Assembly: GCF_015706575.1 (NCBI RefSeq)
Contig: NW_024037058.1
Coordinates: forward strand, 16,885,547-16,949,546
DNA from: Patiria miniata
Lineage: Eukaryota; Echinodermata; Asteroidea; Valvatida; Asterinidae
Reading direction: 5' to 3'
Length of the DNA: 64,000 nucleotides
Of this stretch, positions 1 through 12,465 are shown one piece after another. The position numbers were made by a program, and so were the translations under genes. A model generated the notes under the pieces. That model saw nothing but the letters and a program-made list of their open reading frames with translations, was not told the origin of the DNA and made no database searches. Each line of letters starts with the position of its first letter. The first letter of the stretch is position 1.

Positions 1-469
1 TTTGTTTTCCTTGACAGTGTACAAGAAAACAGTGAGCTAAAAGTTTGCACACTGTATGTACTAAGCATGAATGTCTACTAGCGTACCACATTTCTTAACA
101 ATTGGGCATCGCATCTCCGTGATCAGAAGGGGGTGATGCGGAGTGATTCTGATCAAAAAGAGTTGCTTCAAACACACATGCTATTACAGTTGTGAGACCT
201 GATCTCCCACAATGAATTATCACTTGCCCGGTCTACATTGATACGAAGGTCTTAAGATCAACTTTTCAGATCCTCTTAATAATTTTTTTTTATTTGTAGA
301 TTTCAGGTCAGTGCAATCAGTAAGCAGGTTGCAGCAGTTTTGATTCATGTTTATTAAAAAAAAAGTACTGAATTTTGTCGATCCCAGGATGAATTTGCAC
401 CTTTTACCTTCAAGTGAGAGATTGCCACATCGATCCTCTCTGAACTATTCCTCCATCCTGTCCTTTCAG

Positions 470-3400
470 ACCATCAACGCCATCGGCCTGAGCAAGGATG
501 CAGGGCCAGTCCAGGTCAAGGTCCTGGACTTTGACACCATCTCCCAGGTCAAGGAGAAGATCTTAGATGCGCTGTACAAGACGACGCCTTACAGCCACAG
601 ACCGCCCAGGGAGGAATTAGACCTGGGTAAGAATTACTTCTGTTTCCAAATTTTGGATTTTTAACTTTGAAAAATCCAAGCCACAATCTCAGAAATGATA
701 ATATTGCTTGTTGTTGGATTAGCTCAAATTAATACCAGCTCTGCACTTTATTGGGTCTTTTTTTTTTCCTCTCACAGAATGGAAAGAAGAAGGTCGGATC
801 TTACAGGATGATGATTGTAAGACAGAGGGAGAATGGAGAAGACTCAACATGCTCTGCAACTATCCAGGGGTAAAAACACTAAATGTGTTACAAGTGGAAC
901 AGTTCTTAATAGTCGGGGGTCTCAGGATCTGAATCACCCTGTCTACCTACCTATCCCTTCCCCCCTCAAAAACACCATAACGCTCCCCAACCCATGCCAA
1001 CCCACCAGACAATATCCCCAATACTCCCCCTCCTTTTCCCCACCCCCTTCCCCCCCTTCCCCCCCCCCTTCCCCCGCCCCCTTCCTCTCCCCCCCCCCCC
1101 CCCCACCACCACCTTCCCCCCTCCCCTTCCCCTTCCCCCACCCAAAAATAAAAATCAAACAAGATAAACTACGAAATTAACAAAATATAAAATGACAATA
1201 ACCACCTCTGCCCGACAAAAAGTATTTGTTTTTGTTTTGGATATCTCATATATTTTGACTGAAACCTTGCAATAATATCTTGAAACTAAAAAAATAATTA
1301 AGCACTGGATTACCCTCTCACATTGTCAAGGCCCCATGATGTTCAAGGGATTTGAAAAGTAATGTCTTATACGGGGCCTTTTGATCCCCCTTCATACAAA
1401 AAAATTGCTTTTAATATTCGTGTATTGTAGCTCATGATATTTTTCATTTTTTTCCCCCAGATTGTTGATGGTGCTACATTAGCACTGGTTCCCAAGCAGG
1501 GATTCACCATGTCCATATACTCAAATTCCAAACACTGTAAGTTAAAATGTCATTCATATGTTTTGAAAAAAAGAAAGATTTATTTTAGGAATCTGACTAG
1601 CACTTTTGTGAATACAGATTTTTTCTTTCTAACAATAGTCAAGTTACCAAAAACAAGAGTTGACTTGAAATCTATTTCATTGTATTGGGCCAATTCCAGG
1701 GGCCAATTTCGTAGAGCTGCTTAAGCACAAAATTTGCTTAAGCACAAAAACGTCTTGCTTAATAAAATCATGTTACCAGCCAAAACTCCATGCGATTGTT
1801 ATGCTAAGTAAACAACAGCTAAATACCAGTCACAAACAATGTACATCACTTGGAGTTTTGGCCGGTAACCTAATTTTACTAAGCATTGTTTTTTCGTGCT
1901 TAAGCAAATTTTGTGCTTAAGTAGCCTTATGAAATTGGGCCCAGGTGGCTGTGAAGCTCAGGAGTTTGCTGCGCCCCAATAGCATTGCTTAGCAGAAACG
2001 GGTCGCCAGCTTAAATCTAATGCAGTGTACATTACTTATGACTGGCACCCCGTTGGTTTTTGCTAAGTACATAACATTTTCTAAGCAGTGTTCTACATAC
2101 CCCGTGAAATTGGGTGAAGGATGTGGTTTGAATGTTGTGGTTCTAGAATGTGACATTAGCGTGAAGTCTTGAGACATATACACGATATTCCGATTCAACA
2201 AGCAACTGTATTTTTAATCTTCAGTTGCCATGCCAGCAGCCAATAGCCCCGCCCGTTCCGTGACCACACCCATGCTGTCGCCCGACGTGGACATCAACGG
2301 CACCAAGCTGTGGCATCTGGTCAAGCCGTCAGACTCGGACTACCACAAGTCTGGGGACAAGGTGCACAAGATGATGGCAGAGATCTACCTGCCCAGGCTA
2401 CTGACTACCAAGGTAAAATACAAACTTGAGGCCGGCTCATACTCTGCGTAAAAAAGGGTACGCAAACGGGAATTTGTTTACATAGGCCCACTTCAATGGG
2501 GGTATGCATTGTGTTGGTCATTGTGTGGAGCAACCACCCAAGGAAGAATTGACCTTTTGCGGTAGAATGGTGTTTAAATCGCGTCGATGCAGCTTGTGAA
2601 ATATTGTCCAATTGCATGATATACAAATGGATGCGGAACGCGCAAAATCTGAGACAAACAAAACTTAAAGTGTACAAAAACTCCACATGGTTGTCTAAGG
2701 GGCGTGACTTACTCGCAAACGGCGATAGGTCAATAGCTGGCACCATTGTGTTGCCATTACCACACACAAATAGTGACAAGTCATCACGAAACTGAGCTTA
2801 AAGTTGCAAATTGCCATTTTGCAGTACAGTGGGGCAAAACCAACATTTGAAGGGGTGGTCGACTTTTAGTGTTCTGTAGGTCCCGTTCTACCTTTTCCCA
2901 ACTTTTTTTGTTCTGTCAAACATCTTTTAAACCCACTTCATCCTGGTTTCATGAGTTGACTGTTCATTCACTGTAACACAACTGCAGGATTTTTAAATGC
3001 CATTGTCTCAAGAATCGGTTTTACAACTTTCAAGTAAGTTGGTGGTCTATATTTCCATTACTGAACTCAGTTCCCTTAATGTTGTATACCATTAGAAAGC
3101 TCTTGTTCTGCAGAATCCAGATATATAAATAGCTCAATTCTGGAAAAAGTCTGACTTCAAGCTTAATTTTGGGATGACAGGTTATAATTTGATTGTTATT
3201 TATGTCTAAAAAAAATCCGACAAAACTGCGGAGTTTTCTTCCCCTTGGGTGAAATGACTACCATTTGAGGAAGTTGAAAAACAGCTGACAACTCTTACTC
3301 ACAATGTACTGTGGGTAAAGCACGACTTGTGCTATGGACTGCAGCATTTCTGTGTCATTGAACTGCTCATAGCGAAAGTGAGACTTGCAAAAATGAGAAA

Positions 3401-6400
3401 TAGATCTTGTTCTAAGGCCAAAAGTCTCCGGTTTCTGGTATGGAGCTTGCCCAAAAAGTGGTGCGGTGACACGGCTTTTTTTTTTTTTTTTTACCTGTTT
3501 TTTGTTTTGCTTCAAATGTCGGCGGATGACTGCAAAATGGTGCCCGACTAAACTTAGTGCAAATATATGGGAGTCCAGAGAGGCCACATAAAGCTTATTC
3601 TCGATCATAACCCCATCTAAAAACACGTTTAAATTGTGCAGCAGCAGGATTCCAGTCAAACCAGTGAGTTTGGTGGTTTTGAGACATCATTTTTCATTGA
3701 AAAAAAACTTTTTCATTTTGCCGACGCGCATGGCTACGGCGACGCGCGCGCATACCAGAAACCGGAGACTTATTTTTTTTGGCCTAATAGGCATAAAAAT
3801 GAAAAATATAATTCCTGAAAGTTGTGAAGAAAACTGCTGAGGTCTTTTTTGCCAACTCCTTGGCTGTCAACCTTTGTCTCTTTTTTATCCTCTACAGGGT
3901 GTGCTCCAGACATTTGTGGACGAGCTGTTTGAGATGATCTTCAGCGTCAATCACCGTGGCAACACCTTACCCATCTGCATCAAGTATCTCTTTGATCTCC
4001 TTGACGACCAGGCAAGACATCACAACATCCAGAATCAGGACGTGGTCCATTCCTGGAAGAGCAACAGGTAAGGTTGCTGGGTTCCCAGCCAATCTGGATA
4101 TCAAGGAAAACCTTGCAAAGAGGTTTCCATCTTTCCAGTCAGGAGAAACTCAGGGACTTTGGGGGAAAAAAACACCAAAAATCAAGGGATTTCAGGGAAT
4201 TTGATAGTGACCCAGAAGGGAAAGGTTTCTGCCAGTTTGGTGTATGTGAGTCTTTTGCCGTGAGTCCAAGTTGTGTGAGGAAAGGATGGCTATAAGGGGA
4301 GAAGGGAGGCCATCGCTTGTTAACAAGTATCTTAGTTGCTTTGCTGCAACCAACTCTTGACTTCCCAGCAACCTCGTTAAAGTGAAATATTTTTTTCATG
4401 GAATTTTGGAAATTTCTCAGGTAAATATCAGGGAAAAATTCATGGAATTTTGTTTTCATAGAGTGCTGGGAACCCTGGATTGGCAAAACAGTCATCAAAG
4501 TATTTAATCCAACCATAGCTCTATAATCCAACTGCCAAGAGAAAAGATCATTGAATTGGCGCCAATTTCAAAAAGCCGCTTAGTACAGAAATTCGCTTAG
4601 CACAAATAAAGTTCGCTTAGTAGAAACAGGTTACCAGCCAGAATGTCATACAATTTACATTGCTTGTTGCTGGTACCCAGCAAATTTCTGCTTAGCGTAA
4701 AAATCAATATTTCCTGATAACTGGTTGTTTGAAATTGGCCTGTTCGTTAAACACTTCTTGCTTCCTCCTCTTTTCGCCGCAGCCTACCGCTGAGATTCTG
4801 GGTGAACCTCATCAAGAACCCAGACATCATCTTTGACATCTACAAGTCGGAGACAGTGGACGCCTGCCTGTCCATCATCGGTCAGACCCTGATGGACGCT
4901 TGCTCCGTCTCGGACCATCATCTGACCAAGGATTCATCCTCCAGTCGACTGCTGTATGCCAAGGACATACCCAAGTACAAGCAATGGGTGGGCAGGTATG
5001 TTGAGATTATTAATGTGACTTACTTTTATCCTTTTCTTTCTTTTCAGTCTTTCTAAATTGTAGCCCACATGTTCGAGTGGCTGCAGCCTCATTTTGGGGT
5101 GATTTCTATTTAAATTTGTGTACCCCTATCTTTTCCACAAATTCAACTCTTTTTTTTCCGTCAATAAATTTTCAAATTGAATGTGTTATTCCAACCAACC
5201 CTCTTTTGGATGTCTGCAAACCTCTGACAACAAAAGGAGTTTTTGTTTTGGGCACAAACAGATCCGCTTTGCAAGCAGACTGGCCCCCGGTTCATACGAT
5301 ACTGATTGCGGGGCGGGAACCAGCCTACCCCAGCCTACTGGCAGCCAATAATTCAAATTTCAAAGTAGTTATTCAATAACTAAACATGCGCCGATTTTTT
5401 TTCAGTGGATGGCTCATTCACAAGTGAATAACATTTGTTTTGCTAAAAAAAATAGCAATTTAGAAAAGGAATCCTGGGGGGGGGGGGGGTCGTGCAACTT
5501 AAAAAACAAAATATAGGGGTTTCCTCAATATGCACAGGTACTGTAGCTCGCAAGCCTGAATTAACCTAAAAATTTGATGATGAACAAATGTTCAGTTTTA
5601 GAGGTTGGAGGTAAACCGTGAGATAAAATTCCAGGGAAACCCTTGGAATCATGCAGCGACTGAAAAACTAAAATGCACGTCGGCCAGAATATAGATTATC
5701 ACATGCACACTAATTTTGCATTCTCCCTTACCGCAACCGCCCTCACTCCTTTAAATCTGTCTATGAGCAGTTTTATCCTTAATATCACTGAGAACTGGCC
5801 ACTGATGTTGAAACTAAACAATTTGCCGTCTTGATCCTTCCTCCATCTCCTAGGTATTTTGAGGACATCAAAGCCATGCCTGCCATCAGTGATCAAGACA
5901 TGAGTGCAATGCTTTCTGAACATTCCCACGCCCACCAGTATGACTTCCACACCCACACAGCCCTGAATGAGCTCTACTTCTACTATGCAATCACCTACAA
6001 GAAACAGGTGCGTGCATTTTCACGAGGGTTCTCCGAAACCTAGGGTTTGTCACCGGACCAGCTTTGTCCGGCACAAAGGGGAATGTGGCCTGGTGGTTAG
6101 GGTTTGTGACTCGTGACTCGTGATCAGAGGGTCAGGGGTTCGAATCCAGCCGCTGGCGGTACGTTGTGTCCTTGGGCAAGCCACTTCACCCAAACTTGCC
6201 TCTCTCCACCCAGGAGTATAAATGGGTACCGGCATTAACTGGGAAGTAACCTGTGATGGACTGGCATCCCATCAAGTTGTTCTCAGTTGTTTTATTTCAA
6301 GGAAACTGAGATAAACGCTGGCCTGATGGGCCATATTGGCACGTGACAGACTTGACTACTTGACTTATAAGCAAAACCTTAACCACGAATCAGGAAATAC

Positions 6401-6912
6401 TCTTAAACTTTTGGACTCGTCCCAATGCTCCAGAAGCAGAATGTAAATCCATATTGAGCTGGATTCCCTAAGTTAACAACCTTAAAATCTCTTGACGACG
6501 GAGACAAAGCCAAGTTTTGGACCCCCCCCCCCCCCCAAATCTATCTGTTTAACCCTAACCCTGCTCGATTCAACAACATTTTTGCAGAATTCTATTTAAC
6601 ATTTGAGGGTTGGGGTTCTAAACTCTTCACTCTTTGGCCGGTTTTGAAACGGTTTTTCGAAAAACTTTTGTGACCCAGGAGAATTTGAAGACAGCCAGCA
6701 TTGCACTGGATAGCTCACTTGGTTGATAAATGGTTCCATGCCCCAGAGGTCTAAGGTTCAAATCCCTTTCAAACCAGTTTCTTTGCTCAAATCTATATTA
6801 CATTTGAATTTTTTTTTATCTTCAGATCATTGAGGACCTGGAAGAAAACGACTACCCCAATCTGGCCGAGAAGTTTAGCACACTCTGTGATCAACTCAAC
6901 AACACAGTGTAG
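470..6912 (+). CDS. PLXNA: Plexin-A receptor, C-terminal cytoplasmic part (5' end outside window)
   Basis: Plexins are semaphorin receptors; the cytoplasmic region binds Rho-family GTPases and acts as a GAP for Rap/Ras-type GTPases at the plasma membrane. Eight exons with GT/AG borders join in phase: 470-626, 778-869, 1461-1536, 2225-2412, 3898-4067, 4783-4995, 5854-6007 and 6826-6912 (TAG), giving 378 residues. Exons 1-3 hold the Rho-GTPase-binding domain ([20 protein letters not shown], then [11 protein letters not shown]). Exons 4-8 hold the C-terminal GAP lobe. The LPLRFW motif in the sixth exon (from 4783) carries an Arg corresponding to the second invariant GAP arginine of plexins. [18 protein letters not shown] and [11 protein letters not shown] match plexin-A rather than plexin-B. 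The transmembrane segment, first GAP arginine and extracellular part lie upstream of the window. No frame break was seen. The family is sure; the A1-A4 subtype cannot be assigned. Confidence 0.95.
955..1145. repeat. C-rich polypyrimidine tract in plexin intron
   Basis: Long C runs broken by T, TT or single A dominate 1025-1145. The minus strand has many G runs of three or more, so G-quadruplex formation is possible there. Long open frames read on both strands here are low-complexity artefacts (Pro/Ser-rich or Gly-rich). Confidence 0.85.
1700..1942. mobile_element. Foldback MITE, GGGCCCAATTTCA family
   Basis: The ends are inverted copies: GGGCCAATTTCGTAGAGCTG at the left pairs with CCTTATGAAATTGGGCCC at the right. 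Just inside both ends is the repeated motif TTAAGCACAAAATTTGCTTA. No coding capacity. Related copies are at 1945-2112, 4557-4740 and 46716-46983. Confidence 0.75.
1945..2112. mobile_element. Diverged foldback MITE, GGGCCCAATTTCA family
   Basis: GCGCCCCAATAGCATTGCTTAGCAG at the left partly mirrors TTCTAAGCAGT...CCCCGTGAAATTGGG at the right. It abuts the 1700-1942 copy, in the same plexin intron. Confidence 0.5.
2555..2750. repeat. Dispersed repeat, copy 1
   Basis: Shares long stretches with 30538-30690, including GCAGCTTGTGAAATATTGTC and the neighbouring CCAATTGCATGATAT, then GGTTGTCTAAGGGG and CTCGCAAAC. No terminal repeats or coding capacity were recognised. Confidence 0.7.
3415..3785. mobile_element. 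MITE with TIR AGGCC..AAAGTCTCCGGTTTCTGGTATG, copy 1
   Basis: The left end reads AGGCCAAAAGTCTCCGGTTT and the right end is its inverse (AAACCGGAGACT then TTTTTTTTGGCCT). A second copy at 24210-24550 has the same internal sequence in the same orientation. It sits in the plexin intron between the exons at 2225-2412 and 3898-4067. Homology gives no transposase. Confidence 0.75.
4557..4740. mobile_element. Foldback MITE, GGGCCCAATTTCA family
   Basis: TGGCGCCAATTTCAAAAAGC at the left faces TTGTTTGAAATTGGCC at the right, with CTTAGCACAAA and TTTCTGCTTAGC motifs inside. It ends 42 bases before the plexin exon at 4783. Confidence 0.65.
6072..6366 (+). mobile_element. tRNA-derived SINE
   Basis: An A-box-like stretch (TGGCCTGGTGGTTAGGGT) is followed by a clear B box, GGTTCGAATCC, at 6137-6147. 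The body carries GTCCTTGGGCAAGCCACTTC and the GTATAAATGGGTACCGGC motif, both familiar from SINEs of deuterostomes. The tail is a TTGACTACTTGACT run. It lies in the last plexin intron, in sense orientation. Confidence 0.8.
6704..6775 (+). mobile_element. tRNA-like SINE remnant
   Basis: GATAGCTCACTTGG and GGTTCAAATCCC resemble A and B boxes at tRNA-like spacing, but arms do not fold into a good tRNA. It is probably an old SINE head, upstream of the last plexin exon. Confidence 0.4.
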
Positions 6913-9900
6913 AGGGACAGTCAACGGTCTCACCACAGGGGGCTGCAGGTAGGGCACTTAGGGTAAGGTCACTTGGGTGACAATCATCTCTCACCACTCT
7001 GAACTTGGAATGGCACATGGCACATGGGTTACTGCCGCAGGAAGTTTGGTCATGTTAGTCTGGGATGCAGGATCTTTTGGGAGGGTAAGGTGGTCAGGTC
7101 ATGTGGGTGAGAATCACGTCTCACCACTCTAAACTTGAAATTGCACATGGGTTTACTGCCAAAGGAACATTGGTCATGCTAGTCCGGGATGCAGGTATAT
7201 AAGATATTTTGGAAGGGTGCTGTAGTCAGGTCACTTGGGTGAGCATCACCTCTCACCACTCTAAACTTGAAATTGCACATGGGTTTACTGCCAAAGGAAC
7301 ATTGGTCATGCTAGTCCGGGATGCAGGTATATAAGATATTTTGGAAGGGTGCTGTAGTCAGGTCACTTGGGTGAGCATCACCTCTCACCACTCTAAACTT
7401 GAAATTGCACATGGGTTTACTGCCAAAGGAACATTGGTCATGCTAGTCCGGGATGCAGGTATATAAGATATTTTGGAAGGGTGCTGTAGTCAGGTCACTT
7501 GGGTGAGCATCACGTCTCACCACTCTAAACTTGAAATTGCACATGGGTTTACTGCCAAAGGAACATTGGTCATGCTAGTCCGGGATGCAGGTATATAAGA
7601 TATTTTGGAAGGGTGCTGTAGTCAGGTCACTTGGGTGAGCATCACCTCTCACCACTCTAAACTTGAAATTGCACATGGGTTACTGCCAAAGGAAGTTTGG
7701 TCATGTTAGTCCGGGGTGCAGTCCTTACAAAAAAACCAGGAGTTTTCGGTAGGGTACTCTGGTTAGGTCATTTGGGTGGCAATCACATTCACCACTGTGA
7801 CCTACTTTTGATAAACAATAGCGGTTGATCATGTTAGTGTAGTGTGCGTGATGAGACTTTCTTTACGTTTCGTCGTAAATTGCACTTAAGTCTTGAAAAA
7901 TTCTGCGCATCCAAAATGAACTTGACTTTTGGAGAGTTTTTGAGTACAACAAGTTTAACACATTGCGACTGTCTTGGTCTTTTTCTATTGATTAGATTTG
8001 ACCCAAGTCGTGCATGGATTGGAGCAACTTTTTTTTAAGAGAGACGTCAGCATGGACGTGAGCTCAGACAAAACACATGCAGAGACTTGGTCAAGTCTAA
8101 CAGTGGGGCCTGCAGGATCCAGCACCAGACACCGGCCTTGTCAACTGGTACCCGTGCTGACTTTGTCCGGCACACCCAAGTTACCCATCAATTGTTTATA
8201 GACACTATTGGTGTTAAATGAGTCTTGGTGTGCAGTCAAATGCATACAAAAGATGGTTTGTGATTGGACATTATTGTTTGCTGTAAATTGGTTTTCGTGC
8301 TCAAGAATTTTTATGATAAATGCTTTTGGAATATGCCTTGAAATGTGTTGTATTATTCTGACTTGAAATGGTCCAAAATTGTCGTCTGTTGCTCATGCTC
8401 TTTTTGTCGTTATAGCACTCGATGTGGAAAATATGAACTTTTTAGAGAGATGTTGACTGTTCCATGAATTGTATGTGTTTTGATTTTTGTATGGTTTTTC
8501 TTTTTGGTGATGGTGCTTTGTATGTTGCCATGGACACCAGTAGCTGTAATAATTCATAATCTGGTCCTTGTCTTGTAACTATTGTAACGAACAACTGTGT
8601 TTTGTGACAAAGAGCAAATCTGAACTTCGGATGATTGTTTTAGCTTCCCTGCAACTGCAGTCACAGATAAATTGAATCAGACTACTCTCCAAACAATTGT
8701 TATTAATGTGAAGACATAGTTACCAGCAAATCTACACCTTGGGTTAAATGGAAACCGTTTATAAATAGACTAAGATAGTTATCAATGAAACGAAGTATGG
8801 GACACAATACATCAATACTAAATTGGCATCCGTCTGTAATGACAAAATTGCAAACTGTACATATGCTTCTTATTCGAATTACCCCTTATTTTTTTTATTC
8901 AGTTGCTGTAGAACAATTTAGGATTTCTATGGATCAGTGTCACTGCTGAGATTTCAGACGGTCAAATTCAATGTCTAGAACATTCCTCGTGTTCTCTGTA
9001 TGTTGTATTCTATGTGGTAGGCGAGCATAACGTGAGCAAAAAATAATAACAAAGTATGTTTAATGTGATCATCATTGTAAAATAGTGCTTATAAACTTGA
9101 TTCTAAATTCTTATATACTGGCAAAGTGTACATAGATTTTTCTGCGTGTGATTGGGGAATTTTTTCCCCCCAGGAAATGAGCCTGTTTTGTTTTTTTAAA
9201 AATAAATTGGCATTTTTTTCTGGGAGTTGTTTAATAATACAAGAGATGATGCAATTATAAAGATATTAAAAAAAACAAAAATAATTGTATAACCCAAAGC
9301 ATTGTATTTATGGGTGTATTAATGACGTAGTGTAATGAAGTAGAGGCAGGACTGACTAAGGACTGTGGTTTGTTCTTTGTTAACGTGTTGAGATCTGTTC
9401 ATATTTGGCGCAAAAAGTGAACAGGAAGTATTTGCACTACAAATTCACAAAGATTGCACATTTTTTCACCAACGGCAAATTCCGCAGAGAACGTGTTTCC
9501 TGACGTCGAATTTACCTTACGTTTGCATTCGCGTGAAGTATGAAGTGGGCTTACATGCGGATCGGTGCAAATTGGGCTTGTATGGGCTTCAGTCAATGTT
9601 TAGGGCCAGGCTTTGGGTGCAGTGTTAAAAGCCCATTGGCCTGAACTTGGCCTGAACCGTGGTGAGATTCGCTGCTAAGCGTAGATTTCTGGAGTCGTAC
9701 ATAAAAATTGGGGGCTGATTTCAAATAGCTTCTCTGTAAATTTCTGCTAAGCAAAGTACACACGGTTTCATTAAAGCAAAATTTAAAAAACTGTCAGTCG
9801 TTGAGCATGTTGTAGAGACTTAATTCTATACCGTCAAGTTCGTTGAACAAACTTTAATGCTATCGTAGTGATTAGTTGAGTAGTCTACCACCGATGACAA

Positions 9901-9935
9901 TGTATACAAATAAAGAATTGTTAATAACATTTATA
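6913..9935 (+). other. Probable 3' UTR of plexin-A
   Basis: There is no coding signal after the TAG at 6910-6912. The first 900 bases are a minisatellite; the rest is AT-rich unique-looking sequence. Canonical AATAAA signals occur at 9201-9206 and 9909-9914, and another at 10323-10328. The 9909 site is a reasonable end, but this is inference; transcript ends would decide which signal is used. Confidence 0.45.
6945..7850. repeat. 132-bp minisatellite, about seven units
   Basis: Units beginning at the motif GTCAGGTCACTTGGGTGA-like recur near 6965, 7094, 7226, 7358, 7490, 7622 and 7754. Spacing is exactly 132 bp from 7094 onward. The central units are almost identical, whereas the outer ones are diverged. 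The array starts within 60 bases of the plexin stop codon, so it probably lies in the mature mRNA. Confidence 0.9.
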
Positions 9936-11570
9936 CTATTGCTGTATAGTCACAAAAAAAGATGTACATTTTCTTGTGTTTGTCACTTGTGTTGCATATA
10001 CAGACCAAGTCTGACGTAGCGCTTTTTTACCAATTCAAAATATCTTGCTTTCTGTACCTTGCTTTTTTTTTTCTTTTTTTTTCGTGGGAACAATTTTTTT
10101 CTCTTTTCATATAGCAAGTTTTATCGTCTTTCAGTTATGTAGTTTCACAATTATACATGTATAAGCAATAATTGATTTTTTGAAATATTGACGTTATGTG
10201 ACCCATATGGGGCCACTTTTATGCATGCTTAGATAAAAGGAATTTGTGCTTGTTTTCTTTTTTGTTCCAATTAGTTTTAATAAGCCCTATTTCATAAATA
10301 ATTCTCTGTTGGCTCTAATTACAATAAAAGAGGATGCCTGTAAGAAACTAAAGTTGCTGTCACAATCATGAAACTTATTTTAACAGTTCCCAGTTGTTCT
10401 CGGATACTTAAATTTGAATTTGGTTTGTTCCTCATTCCTCGTTTTTCTGTGTTTGTGCAAAATTCACCAAATTGTCAAAGCAACATAACTGGACAACCAA
10501 TCTGTAAGTAAAATATTTTGGTCACAGGTTTTTCAGATATTTTTGGTGAACACTCTAGCTTTAATGCATTTACAGAACATCTGTGTAGCACCTGTAAAAC
10601 TTGTCAGAAGTGAGGACAAAAATAATAATATCATAATGCAATGTTTAAAAGTTAGTTAAAATTGACAGCTGTTTTGTAGGGTCATGTGTGTGCCTGTGTA
10701 CACTTCATATGTATAAGTCTGGTTTTAGTAGGTCTGTCAAGATATTAAAAGCTACTATGCCATTTTGTCAAATAAATTTTTACAATGTACAGAAATCAAC
10801 AGACAATTTTGAAACACTTGTTCAGAGAAACTTGTGATTCTGTGATTATATTTCCACATGAACAAAGAGATATTTTGCATTAGTCTACCCAAAAAGCAAT
10901 TGATAGAAGAAAAATGTCGGAAGGTATAACGTCCTTAAAAGTGTTTGTGTGCTAAACAAACTGAATATGTATGGTTGGGGTGTACTGTTTCGCATTGGAA
11001 GTACACTTGCATGTGGATACGTGTATATGTTTATGCCATGTCTTTAAGATCTATATAAGGGATCTAACATTTCGCTGTTCCAAAAGTGTATGGTAAAATA
11101 GGTGTGTATTGTCTGACTGACTTCTCAAAATTGTCTAAATGCCAAACTTATTTTACATACATTTTGTATATAAATCAGCAATTTTAGTTGTTTTTTTAAC
11201 AAATGCATGTGGGGTTGATTTTTGTTAGGTGTGGGGTCACTTTTTTTAACCTTGGGAACTGTTGCCATGGGAACATCTGTACCAATGGTCAGTGAGTATT
11301 TTTTTGGTTTGTGTATTGTTTTAAACAAATATGATTTTCTTTCTTTCTTTTGTTATGAAAAATGAAAAATGGATAAGTCATGATTTTGGTGACTAATAAA
11401 TTGTCGGTTTCTAATTAGAGCTGATTTGTGAAAATACACAGAGTGGTCAGTTTTGTTTCAGTATCTCCTGTGGAACCCATGTTGTTTTAAAATGTTGACG
11501 ATGGGCGTCACGAAGGGGGGGGGGGGGAGCAAGAGGGTAATTCAAGCTTCAATTTGATGTTTTCTTTGAT
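9936..11570. other. AT-rich intergenic sequence, nothing recognised
   Basis: Only short spurious frames occur. It holds an AATAAA at 10323, which could extend the plexin 3' UTR, and a G run near 11514-11528. Confidence 0.5.
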
Positions 11571-12005
11571 GGGCCCATGCAATGTAAAATGGAATTTTGC
11601 ATCAGGGTGATATTAATCAAATTAGGTTTTGCCCTTCACCGACATTTAAACACTGTATACTCAGTGTGTTACCTCCTGAGTGAAAGTTGGAAAAAATCAC
11701 TCGGGTGGGACTCGAACCCATGACCTCCTGCTTTCTAGTGCAGATGTCTTACCACTCGACCACCGAGCTAACGGGATCGGTTGGCTGGTTCGAATCTGAT
11801 GTACATAGCAGCGGGTACCGCATAAACTATGCGGTACCGATCCCGTTAGCTCGGTGGTCGAGTGGTAAGACATCTGCACTAGAAAGCAGGAGGTCGTGGG
11901 TTTGAGTCCCACCCGAGTGATTTTTTCCAACTTTCACTCGGGAGGTAACATACTGAGTATACAGTGTTTAAACGGGCAAAACCTAATTGGGCCCATGCAA
12001 TGTAA
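11571..12005. mobile_element. Head-to-head inverted pair of tRNA-like SINEs
   Basis: The left arm (tRNA-like part 11699-11776, minus strand) and right arm (11842-11920, plus strand) are near-perfect inverse copies. Both have the Ser-type A box TGGTCGAGTGGTAAGAC and a B box like GGTTTGAGTCCC or GGTTCGAGTCCC. The homology continues outward through AACACTGTATACTCAGT, AATTAGGTTTTGCCC and GGGCCCATGCAATGTAA. The centre holds a smaller palindrome, GGTACCGCAT...ATGCGGTACC. The tRNA-like part does not make a convincing functional tRNA: the anticodon stem is short and the loop has eight bases. Confidence 0.7.
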
Positions 12006-12465
12006 TTGTGTCGCCTAAACAAAGTTTTGGGAGACACCAGTCCTAAATTCTGTATGACCGTACACACCAGAGCTACTTGTGGGGTACTGCTCACAAAAGG
12101 AACAAAGGTGCTGACTTGTACCCCACAATTTTTCTTTTGAAAAACAGTACAGCAATGCAAGTACCCGAGAACTCCCATTTGCTGGAATGACCGTATGTCT
12201 CTAAGTTTCGGTTCAGTAGTTTGAAGGGAAAAAAAGTATTACTTCTACATGCTTTCATGGACTTTGATGAAACTTGGATGCAGTGACCCCTTTGGGTGGG
12301 AAGACACAATTCTTCATCAGATTACTGAGGTCAAAGGTCATGTAGGGGTCTTCAGATGTTGTTCAAATATGATTCAAATGTTTCTTTGTCTACAGAATTT
12401 GATGGATTTTAATGTCACTTGGATGGAGTGATCCTTGGGTGGGGGTTCATCACAACTCGTCCTTG

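Noticed and set aside
943-1162. Gly-rich and Pro-rich open frames on both strands
   Set aside because: They are produced by the C-rich tract and have no domain or splice logic.
11842-11920. Functional tRNA gene (Ser-like)
   Set aside because: Anticodon and acceptor stems pair poorly, there is no variable arm, and an inverse copy lies next to it; a SINE is more likely.
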